From positions 1 to 16,245 of the forward strand of contig JAPTJF010000751.1 of the NCBI GenBank assembly GCA_029339195.1: a stretch of DNA of 16,245 nt. The letters are read 5' to 3'. The notes beneath the pieces were generated by a model. The model did not search any database, was not told the DNA's origin, and saw nothing but the letters and a program-made list of their open reading frames with translations. Numbering within the stretch: the first letter of the stretch is position 1; every line of letters starts with the position of its first letter. Origin of the DNA: Micractinium sp. NFX-FRZ. Lineage: Eukaryota > Chlorophyta > Trebouxiophyceae > Chlorellales > Chlorellaceae. Position numbers and translations under genes: made by a program. This document shows positions 8,369-16,245 of the stretch, one piece after another.

Positions 8369-9410
8369 CCGCCGCCCCGCCATCCTAATGATGATCCTGT
8401 ACTACCGGTTGATCCTACTGATTCCCTAGATTGAACAGTCACCTTGCACATCCCCTCCACTCGGGATCAGTTGCACCGTATTGCAATGTACCATACTCAG
8501 CCCACTGAAGAGTTGCCAGCCACGAGAGACATGCAACCTTGGTTGGACGCACGTGTTGGCGGCTTTCCACAACCCTGAGCTTCGGCCTGCGCGTGCCCAG
8601 TGCCTCGGGCGCTTCGTGGCCGAGCTTCGTGGCCGAGTTTGACACTTGGCGCCTGGCGGAGGGCTCAACCGTGAGTCAACCACTTGCACCTCAAGAGCCA
8701 ACTCCTCCAGTTCTCCCCACGCCACCCTGTTTCCAGAATGGAACCGTATAAACCCAGCCTCTGAAGCACGCCAGCTGTGTGTGCAACAAGTTAGGGTTGC
8801 GCATCCCAGCAGCCACGACGCCTGCTGATTTGAGGGCAGCGCACCGCTCGTGCCGGCACCACCACAGAGGCTGCTGCCTGCCCGTCGGCTTGTGCAGCAG
8901 ATCAGACCAAGCCCCACCTGCTGGTGTGCGCCGCCACTTGGGTGTCTCTTTGGCAGCAGAATGTGGCATCGCCCTCTGCCAATGTGCTGCAGCACTTTCA
9001 CCCTGCTTTGGCAGCGCCACCTCAGCAGGGGTTCCAAGGCGGTACCGACCGAACAAGCTCACCAACGGGTTTCGTCTGGAACTCTTGCAACCGCTTAATT
9101 CCAAAGACAAGAAGAGATTCATTGCCAAGGTTCCCCTGCCCTGGCCGTCCGGCTCCGCCTCTTCTCATGATGCGACCCCCCTCCCTTGCCCGCTTGCGCG
9201 CCCCCAAACCTAACTGCTAACTTGCCGTGGAGTTGCGCCCGACGGCTTCGTCAACACAAAACGCCGTGCCGCCAGCCTGCCACCCCTCGACCTGCCGCTC
9301 CCCGCGCGCCGCAGTTTCTGGCGGGCCACCACCGCTCAGAATTGTCACGCGGGGGTGCCGCGTGATCACGATTTTGCGTGCGAGGCTGCAAGCTGCGCCA
9401 AAATCAGAAA
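8369..9410. other. Spacer between hydrolase and beta-helix genes
   Basis: This is about 1 kb with somewhat lower GC than the genes. It should hold the hydrolase 3' UTR and the promoter and 5' UTR of the next gene. A TATAAAC at about 8748 is the only TATA-like site seen; it is 660 bp before the next ATG, so its role is doubtful. I found no TGTAA in the hydrolase 3' flank. Open frames on both strands here (for example 8426-9037 minus) have no recognisable motif or splice partners. Confidence 0.5.
8611..8636. repeat. 13-bp perfect tandem repeat
   Basis: The block gcttcgtggccga occurs twice back to back in the spacer. It is a small local duplication with no known role. Confidence 0.85.
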
Positions 9411-9509
9411 ATGGGTGGGACGCCTGGCTGCCGCCGCTCCCGTCCAGCTGCCGCCCCGGCAGGAGCAGCTGTGCTAGCCCTGCTGATGTGCGCCGGCGTG
9501 GCTTTGGGC
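9411..9509 (+). other. Predicted signal peptide of the beta-helix protein
   Basis: Residues 1-33 show an n-region with three Arg, a hydrophobic Ala/Leu/Val core at about 17-32 and a small-residue c-region (VALGA). This marks the protein for the secretory pathway. The cleavage site is judged by eye only. Confidence 0.7.
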
Positions 9510-12500
9510 GCCAACAGCTCGGCCGAGGGTACAGCTGGGCGGAGCCTGGACAGCGTTCTGGCCGCGAGATGGCTGCCCCCGGACCGCGGGTATGACTGGA
9601 GCCGCGCCGGTTACGCAGGTAGGGGTGGGTGGCAGCACCCTCCCGCCTCCAGGACAAACTCCACCTGGGGGGTGGTGTCAAACCCCACTCACCCTCCACA
9701 GTGCTTGGATGTATTGCTGATTTTAAGGCCCCCACTTGAGCCTGCAACTGGCTGGGATGCGCAACACCGTGCAGCGACAGCCCGTCGCCCTCCGCCCCGG
9801 TGCTGCTCATGCCGCCGCTCGCCCGCTCCCCGCCTGGGTTCTGTGCCATGCAGGCGGGGAGCGCGGCATCCCCAACCGCCGGGGGCCCTTGTTCAACGTG
9901 AGATCATACGGCGCGCTGGGCAACGGCCGCGTGGGAGACGACCGGGCTTTCAGGGTGAGGCAGGCAGCGCAGCAGGTTGTGGCCACGGCCCACACGGCAG
10001 GGCAGCAGGGAGCCCACGTCTTGTGGCGCAGCCGTACTGCATTTAATGCTCCCCCCCTGCCCGGCCTCCATATGCCTGGTGAGCCGCACCGCACAACACC
10101 TGTGCATGCCTCCCTGCATGGCAGGCAGGGCCCACGGGGCACTCTCAAACCCTCCCTGCCCTGCCTCTGTGCCCCTCGGCGTACACCCCCGCCTGCCTGC
10201 TGGTTGCCTGCCTGCTGATGTCCCAGGGTCCTTCCCCCGCTTCTGTGCCCCCGCAGCAGACCGCCCTCACCCTCCCGCACCCCCACCCCGCCCCTCCCTA
10301 CCCGCCCCGCCCGCAGGCCGCGATCGCCGCCGCCGCCGCCAGCCGTGGCGGCGGCGTTGTGTGGGTGCCTCCTGGGGAGTACCTCTTCGTCAACCCGGTG
10401 TACATCAACCACAGCAGCGTGGTGCTGCGGGGTGCAGGCGTGGGCCGCACACGCCTCCTGTTTGCCCGCTCCCTCTCCCAGGTGTTCAACAGCGGCTGGC
10501 GGGTGGACATCTGCACCAGTGAGTTTGGGGGCAGCTAACACCGGGTGTGAGGATGTTGCCAGAAGGGAGGGCGGAGCGTCCAGGGGAGTGGGGCGGGAGC
10601 GATGTGAGTAGAGGCAGGCAGCACAGCCAGGCAGCGTCCGGGAGCGGCGAGGCCCGCCCCGCTCCTGCGCTGCCTCGCTTTGCTGTTAGGGTTTAGGGTA
10701 ACCCTATCGGTCTCCCTGGCGCTGCCCTGAGTGTGCAAATCCACGTGCGCTCCGCAAATTCGTGGTGGACTCACTGCAGACAGGACCAAGTCGCCTTGGA
10801 CGGCAGGGGGCGCCCTCGTCGTGATCAGGTGAGGGTAAGCTGGAGAGGCGCTGCCATGACTGGGGGTGTAGGTGGGCACCGCTCCTCCCCAGGCTGACTT
10901 GGATAGGATCCAGGTGCGCTCCTGCAATGCGCTGAAGTCGAAGCTGAGGCGGTTGTGTGTCACATGCGTTGGCGGACAGGAGCAGCTAGCAGCAGCAGGC
11001 TGGCAGCAAGCCTGCCGTGGTGGGCGCCCCCCCGATCTGGCTGCGTGGCTCTTTGCCTCAGTGGCCTCCGCTCTCACACCCCTCCCACTGCCCACCCTCC
11101 CGCCCTGCCCCACCCTCGTGCAGCGGCATTGATAAGAGGGACAGCAAGGGCCCCGTGCTGGCACGCGTCACCGCAGATGCGCTGCCAGGCGGGCGCCGGC
11201 TGCACCTCAACACGACAGCCGGCATGCGGGTGGGCATGATGCTGCAGCTGGTGATAAATGACAACTCCACCATACTCCCGCCGGGTGAGCAGGTGTTGTA
11301 GGTCGCACCATGCTGGTGGTTTTGGGCATGGTGCTGCAGCTGGCACTGCAAGCAAACTGGGCTCCATCATGCTGCCGCCGGGTGAGGTTCGACACCACCC
11401 CACTCAAGGAAACCTCGCGGATAATTTTACTCCGCGGGCCTCCTTTCTATGGTGCCGCCGGGTGAGGAGGGCGTGGGTGGGTATCCGGTGGGCGGAGCGG
11501 GGTGGGAGGGCAGGTTGGAGGGCTGCTGCCGGCCCTGCACTGCTTTCGCCAGGCATACGTGCGCGCCCGCACGCTCCCGCATGCACGTGTGCGCGGCTGC
11601 GAAGATTGAGCACACCCTGCTTGCTCCCGCCGCACTCTCGCTCACTCATGTGCCGCCGGCCCGCACGCCTGCCTGCCCGCCCGCCTGCTTGCCTGCCTGC
11701 AGGCGGGGAGGGGAACTGGACGAATTGCACGCTCGTCACCGGCGGCAAGCAGGGCAGCACTGGTGTGGGGGCTGCGTCCTCCTCCGCCGGCGTCCCAGGC
11801 CTGACGGTGCTGCCGGTCAGCGCCAAGCTGGCGCGTGATCCCATCTTCCGGCTGGCGATGGAGGGCGCATCGAATGGCGATGATGAAGAGGGGCTCAGCC
11901 TGCGGGAGGTGCGGGGTTAGGCGGGAAGGGGAGCGGCTGCAGGGGAGCGGCCTTTGGAGACTCCTGGACTGGCATTCTACAGTGTGCCGCGTCGTTATGG
12001 TGGTGGGGGCAGACGGTGGGGAAGTGGAGACCCGGAGCAGGGGCAGGGTTCAGCTTATGTTGTGTCCGTGTGTTTGAATACAACAGTCAAAGTACTTGCT
12101 CCCTCTGCAGGCCCTCGAAGCGGAGAAGCTGTTCCGGGGCGCACCCCAGGACCAGGCTGGCGCCGCCATGGCCCCCCCCAACACCCTGGCAGCATGGATG
12201 CACGGCGACAACCGGGTGGAGAGGCAAGTGACGTGCTGCGCTGTGCTGTGCTGCGCTGTGCTGCGCTGTGCTGCACTGTGCTGTGCTGTGCACGGCGGCA
12301 ACCGGGTGGGGGGGCAAGTGCTGTCGGTAATGTGCTGCGCTGTCTGGGCTGCTGTTGCACTGCGCTATGCTGTGCACGGTGGGCTGCATGATGTGCTGCG
12401 TCATGCTTTATACCTGCATCACATGCTGTGCTATGCGGTGCCAGTTGCGACGTGGGAGACCACGTTGCATGCTCGCTGCTTGTGAGACTGCATATGGCAG

Positions 12501-15500
12501 CCCCCCTGCCCGCCTGCACAGCACCCCACAGCGTGCCCAGCGCCGCGTGCCTCTTCCCCTCCCCCTCCTCGACTCCCCCTGCCGCCACCCACCGTGCCTG
12601 CAGCGGCGGCCCCGGCGCGGTCAACACCAACTCAGTTCGCTTCGCCTTTCGGGTCAAGGCTGTGGGGCCAGGTTACATTGAGATAGACCGAGATTTAGTG
12701 CACAGGGGTGAGCAACCTTGCTGTGCCGCATTTGTGGAAAGAATGGGGTGATGCGTGCCTGTATGTGTTGACAGCTCACAAGCCTCGCCCCGCCCCGGTG
12801 TTTGAAAGCAGTGCTGCTCTTCGCCTGCAGTGAGGCGCACATGGGTCGCAGAGGTGACCCAGTTCCAGCCGGGCGTGAGCGAGAGCGGCATCGAGTCCCT
12901 CACCATTGCTTTCCGCAAGTGAGTGAGCCAGCCGCCGGTGGCTGGCTGGTGCCGCTGGCTTAGTTTCCTGCTGGCTGTCTCGTCCCCGCACCCTCAGTCT
13001 ATCACGCAGGGCACACCCCGGCTGGTTGCGGGAGCATCCAGTAGCACTCACTCCCTGCCCCGTCCCCCCGCCTCCTTTCACCCCCTTGCCCCCCTCCCCC
13101 GCCTCCTCTCACCTTCCTGCCCTCCCTTTCCCCTTCCCCCCCGCCCCCACCCGGCAGCCCCGGCAAGCACGCGGGTCACCTGACGGACCGGGGCTACAAC
13201 GGGGTGCAGCTGGACCGGGCCAGCAATTGCTGGATCAGGAATGTGGAGGTGCTGGACAGCGACAACGGCGTGCTGGTCAGCAAGAGCGACTTCATTACCG
13301 TGGAGGGTGAGTGTGGGCGGGGGGAAGCAAGTGGGGCCCCGTTTGATGAGGGGGAAAGAGGAGGGGGGCATGGCGTGCTGGTCAGGAAGAGCGACTTCCT
13401 TGCCGTGGAGGGTGAGTGCTCGTGTAAGTGAGTGAGAGGGAAATAGCTTATCACCTGAGGTGGGGCCGCGTGATGGAGGGCGGAGTGCATGGCGCTGGCG
13501 GGTGGAGGCGGCGGCTCACTCTACAGCAGCAGCAGCAGCAGCAGCAGCTCTCTCCCCCCAACCCAGTCCCATGAGACCGCTGCTGGCTCCGTGGACTTGA
13601 AATATAATTGATTGAGGAGCAAGGGGTGGAGATGAGCAGAGGGCGGGCAGCGAGCGGGGGTGCCTCAGGGGAGCAGCTTGTCGGGCGACCTGCCCCCACC
13701 CTCCCTCGCCAGCGTCTGCCCCCGCCGCCCCTGCAGGCGTCACGATTCGCAGCACCTTTGACCGCTCCACCAACCGCAAGAAGCTGCAGGGGCACCACGC
13801 CATCAACACGGGGCAGGGCCAAGGGTTCCTGGTGACCAGGCAAGCCGTGTGGGTGCGCTTGTATGGGAGGGTGGTGTGGACGGCTGGGGCGGAAAAGGGG
13901 GCAGGGCGGCGGGAGGCAGGGCGGGCAAACAACTGTGTTTGACCGATTCCTGGTGACCAGGCAAGCCGTGTGGGTGCGCGTGTATGGGTGCGCGGGGGCA
14001 GCAGAAAGGGGCACAAGGGGCAAGGCGGGTCGGGTCGGGTCAGAGACGGGGCTCAAGAGCTTCTGGTGATTAGTCAGCTGTGGGGCGGGGAGATGGGGCG
14101 GAATCAGACAGGGTGCGACTGGAGGCGGGGCAGCGGGCATTGGGGGTGTCCCTCGCATCTGCAGGTTCAACATCGCCACCTGAATCTGCAGGTTCAACAT
14201 TGCCACCCGAATCTGCAGGTTCAACATCGCCACCAAGTTTTACCACGACCTGACCGTGGCGCAGGGCACCCTGCTGTCCGTGTACAGCCAGGGGCAGGGG
14301 CAGGACGTCAATGCCGACCACCACCGGGGGGGTGAGCTGAGTTGCTTCTTTTGCGTTTGCTTTGCTGGTGGGATGTGGGTGGCAATGGGCGGGGTCACGG
14401 TAGGTTGGGGAGGACTTTAGCCAGCCATCGACGGGGATTGGTGAGCTGTGCTTTCAGGCGAGATGAAGAAGAACATGCCCTTGGGCGGGGGTGTGGACGA
14501 ACCAACGGGGTGTGGGCCCCCGTGGCGTGGTCCCCACTGCTGGCGACACCGACTGTGCCGTGATGCTGTCCCCCAAATCGTTGTCAGGGGCGCCGCCCAC
14601 ATACAGTGTAAGGGTGGGTTGCTTGTATCAGTGTGGCATCCTGCCTACCTCACTCCTCACTCCCTCCCGCTGCATGTCCTGCAGGCCCCATGGCCAACCT
14701 GTACACAGACATCAACATGGGCACAGGCAGCCGACCCTTTGCTTCCAGCGGGAGAGGAGACCGGGGCTCGCACACGGGTGCGGCTGAGGGTGCTGAGAGC
14801 TCTGCTGCTTGGAAGGAGGGGGGGCACCGAGCGGTGTAGGGTGCGTGTGTGGAGGGCGACGTGCACTGCCTGGCACCGGCTTGCAAATCGACTGGTAGGC
14901 AGCGGCCGGCTGGCAAGCTCAGCTGGCTGGGCAACCCTCTGACCTACCCCACATGCCACCTGCAGCCCGCGGCGGCACCTTTTGGAACCTCTACCCCTCC
15001 AGCCTCTCTGATAGAATAGAGCTGCCGACGTGTGACTTTGGGTGAGGGACACCTGTGTTGAATATGCGGTGCTCCTGAAGTTATTTGAACCCTGCCTGCC
15101 CGTGGCTTTGGGTGAGCGGGCGAGCGAGGGGCGGGCGGAAGCATGGGTGCAAGGGGCGCGGGGTGCAGGCCGCTGTGCGCCTCCCGCCCCAGCCTCCACA
15201 CGAGTCCCGCCCCGCTGGCTCCGCTGCCATCGGCACTCCACCACACCACCCCTACCACCCCCCGCCCCAATGCTTGCTCGCGCGCCTGTCTCACCCCACC
15301 CACCCCGCAGGCCTTTTCTCAACTTTGTGCTGCCACGCTGGAAGGGTGCCACGGTGAGAGGGCGGGATGGCGGGTGTGGGGCCCGTGGCTAGGCAGCCTC
15401 CATTACGGTCTGCAGCCGGCAGCCGCCGTGCGGGGGTAGGGGGCGGTACAGCGGCGGAGGGCGGGCCTGTGCAGGCAGGAGGGGGAAGGTATGGTGCTAA

Positions 15501-15768
15501 GGAGCAGCGGCTTGCCGTCTGCTGCCTGTGCCTGTGCTGGGAGGCCCGTGGATGCTGCCATTGCTGCAGGTGCTGCCTGCCCCACATCCCTCCGCTGGCG
15601 CTGCCTCCTGACCGCTGCTTCCCCGCGTCACGCCCATTGCGTCTGCCACCCCGCCCCGTGCTGCAGTGCCCGGCCAGCGCATGGTGGGTCAGGACGATGC
15701 TGCCAGGCCAGCCTGCTGACCTGCATGCTGCGCAGGTGGCAGAGCGCAGGCGTTACACCCGCCAATGA
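9411..15768 (+). CDS. Secreted right-handed beta-helix (pectin-lyase-fold) protein, sixteen exons
   Basis: Exons are 9411-9618, 9854-9954, 10317-10518, 10780-10828, 11124-11284, 11703-11908, 12111-12223, 12604-12707, 12831-12918, 13158-13306, 13737-13839, 14219-14331, 14685-14777, 14966-15041, 15311-15353 and 15667-15768. They total 1911 bp and 636 residues, all in phase. The ATG context is strong (aaaATGG). Residues 1-33 look like a signal peptide (Arg-rich, then AAVLALLMCAGVALG). FNVRSYGALGNGRVGDD (83-99) and GGGVVWVPPGEYLF (114-127) are hallmarks of Pectate_lyase_3-type repeats. Coil-like repeats follow (IESLTIAFRNPG, NCWIRNVEVLDSDNGVLV), then GHHAINTGQGQGFLV and a late VNADHHRG. Seven N-glycosylation sequons lie before residue 251. 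Residues about 241-347 are a probable insertion. A cell-wall or polysaccharide role is inferred; the substrate is unknown. Introns 7 and 11 begin with GC. Confidence 0.88.
10686..10706. repeat. Short interstitial telomere-like motif, head to head
   Basis: TTAGGG TTTAGGG is followed directly by TAACCCTA in intron 3 of the beta-helix gene. TTTAGGG is the plant and Chlorella telomere unit. Only about two forward units and one reversed unit are present, so this could be chance or a repair scar. Confidence 0.5.
10780..10828 (+). other. 49-bp micro-exon (exon 4 of the beta-helix gene)
   Basis: The acceptor is ctgcag|ACAGG and the donor ATCAG|gtgagg. The exon converts incoming phase 1 to outgoing phase 2. 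Without it exons 3 and 5 do not join in frame. With it the protein reads CTNRTKSPWTAGGALVVISG, and the WTAGGAL part fits the fold. Confidence 0.8.
11324..11466 (+). repeat. Two echoes of beta-helix exon 5 tail and donor
   Basis: The exon 5 tail (gggcatgatgctgcagctgg, ending ccgccgg|gtgagc at 11284/11285) is repeated at 11324-11381 (gggcatggtgctgcagctgg, ending ccgccgg|gtgagg, offset 97 bp). A shorter version at 11451-11461 ends ccgccgg|gtgagg, a further 80 bp on. Confidence 0.85.
12224..12229 (+). other. GC splice donor, beta-helix intron 7 (GCAAGT)
   Basis: The junction is GAGAG|GCAAGT. Ending exon 7 at 12223 (phase 2) joins exon 8 at 12604 as RVE-S-GGPGAVNTNSVRF. Confidence 0.72.
12231..12320 (+). 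repeat. TGCTG-rich tract and echo of exon 7 tail with GC donor
   Basis: Positions 12231-12290 are a degenerate gctgtgctgcgct run. It is followed by an echo of the exon end: cacggcggcaaccgggtggg then gggcaagtg at 12312-12320, against cacggcgacaaccgggtgga then gaggcaagtg at 12221-12230. The offset is 90 bp. The GC donor is kept in the echo. Confidence 0.8.
13372..13417 (+). repeat. Near-perfect echo of beta-helix exon 10 tail and donor
   Basis: ggcgtgctggtcaggaagag and the following 20 bases match the exon 10 tail (ggcgtgctggtcagcaagag, 13267-13306) at 37 of 40 bases, including the donor GTGAGTG. The offset is 105 bp. The whole interval is open in the exon frame. Confidence 0.9.
13524..13547. 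repeat. (CAG)8 in beta-helix intron 10
   Basis: Eight perfect CAG units lie in a non-coding part of intron 10. This is the same triplet class as the coding (AGC)13 at 3927. Confidence 0.9.
13840..13845 (+). other. GC splice donor, beta-helix intron 11 (GCAAGC)
   Basis: The junction is ACCAG|GCAAGC. Ending exon 11 at 13839 (phase 2) joins exon 12 at 14219 as GFLVTRFNIATKFYHDLTV, a continuous beta-helix stretch. Confidence 0.75.
13947..13988 (+). repeat. Near-identical echo of exon 11 tail, GC donor and intron head
   Basis: Forty-two bases match 13826-13867 with one mismatch. The match covers ttcctggtgaccag, the GC donor and 28 bases of intron head. The offset is 121 bp. A faint third copy (cttctggtgattagtcagct) starts near 14058. 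A TGA occurs before the second donor in the exon frame. Confidence 0.92.
14159..14234 (+). repeat. Three tandem acceptors with exon 12 head, 27-bp period
   Basis: The block ctgcag|gttcaacat(c/t)gccacc occurs three times, with possible exon starts at 14165, 14192 and 14219. The third is the simplest start for exon 12. The second adds nine codons in frame. The first brings in a TGA. Confidence 0.9.
15096..15118 (+). repeat. Weak echo of exon 14 tail and donor
   Basis: The sequence gtggctttgggtgagc at about 15103-15118 resembles tgtgactttgggtgagg at 15031-15047. It is short and could be chance, but it fits the pattern of the other introns. Confidence 0.4.
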
Positions 15769-16245
15769 CTCCAGCCTACCACCACAGGCGCAGAGCTGCC
15801 GTGGCCGGCGTTGGGGCCGCAGCCCAGCGCTGAGTGGTGGGCATGGCGGGTTTTTTGAGGCAGCCTTGTTGGCCCGGGCGCCGGATCCGCTGCCAGCGCT
15901 TCCCACATGCCTGCTCCTGACAATCAAACGGCTCCAGTGCAAATCTGCCGCCTTGTCACGCTGCATGCTTGGAACCGAGCGCCCCCAACAAACCAATCCG
16001 CCGCTATTGCTTTTTTGTTCTGCCAGTCTATCTTACGGTATGCCATTCTTCTAGCCTATCCTTCATTCCATGCCCAGAGAACTGAAGTCACACCATGCAA
16101 AGAGGCAGCACCAGGCTGGAGGCAGCTGTGCGCGCCTTGCATGCATGCCTGCGGTACTATAATAGCTACCACCAGTAGATCCGACTGGTTCTCCCGCATT
16201 AGTTCCCTACATTGTAAGCCCGGGTTCTCAAAATCCCCACCTTGC
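15769..16245. other. 3' UTR and flank of the beta-helix gene
   Basis: GC falls after about 15900, as expected for a 3' UTR and intergenic sequence. No further coding exon can be supported. A TATA-like stretch (tactataata) near 16155 has no partner gene in the window. Confidence 0.5.
16213..16217 (+). terminator. TGTAA polyadenylation signal candidate
   Basis: TGTAA is the usual polyadenylation element of chlorophyte algae. This one is about 445 bp after the beta-helix stop codon. It is only five bases, so chance occurrence is possible. Confidence 0.4.

Noticed and set aside
8426..9037. 203-codon minus-strand open frame in the spacer
   Set aside because: No motif, no splice partner and unremarkable composition. 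Long chance frames are expected at this GC content.
9378..9410. GTG at 9378 as the start of the beta-helix protein
   Set aside because: Nuclear genes of algae start with ATG. ATG 9411 has a strong context and begins a good signal peptide.
10482..10504. Earlier GT donors for beta-helix exon 3 (after CTCTCCCAG or GGCTGGCGG)
   Set aside because: Both end in phase 0. They cannot join exon 4 and exon 5 in frame, while the stronger ACCA|GTGAGT at 10519 does.
14165..14218. First of the three acceptors as the true start of exon 12
   Set aside because: It puts a TGA in frame five codons in, so the full-length protein needs the second or third acceptor.

Overview
The window looks like nuclear DNA of a high-GC green alga. 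A Chlorella-like trebouxiophyte (Chlorella or Micractinium type) is my best guess. The reasons are GC-rich codons, genes cut into many short exons, C/T-rich acceptor tracts, trinucleotide and homopolymer runs, and a TGTAA motif downstream of the last gene. The assignment is an inference: there is no rRNA or organelle marker to confirm it.

Layout. (1) 1-3069 is a tandem duplication. Positions 1-1211 and 1919-3069 are diverged copies, and each carries a minus-strand gene of unknown function. The right copy (2280 down to 1555) is complete as a two-exon model and ends in a coiled coil built on an exact 21-bp/7-residue repeat. The left copy shows only its first exon before the window ends. (2) 3534-8368 (+) is a nine-exon alpha/beta-hydrolase of 506 residues. 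All exon junctions keep the frame, and the Ser/Asp/His triad falls on three different exons. (3) 8369-9410 is a spacer with no gene I can support. (4) 9411-15768 (+) is a sixteen-exon gene for a predicted secreted right-handed beta-helix (pectin-lyase-fold) protein of 636 residues. (5) 15769-16245 is its 3' flank.

The track of open frames does not show these two genes as such. I assembled them exon by exon from splice consensus, phase and protein-family logic. I see no functional link between them beyond being neighbours in the same orientation, and I do not infer a pathway.

The most unusual feature is in the introns. At least eight introns contain decayed tandem copies ('echoes') of the adjoining exon edge, including its splice site, usually 80-155 bp apart and sometimes as ladders of three or four. 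In three introns an echo lies in the same open frame as the exon, so a second donor could give a longer isoform. Exon 12 of the beta-helix gene is preceded by three identical acceptors 27 bp apart. In addition, 4 of the 23 introns use a GC donor. Together these suggest genes whose introns grow by local duplication of exon-intron boundaries.
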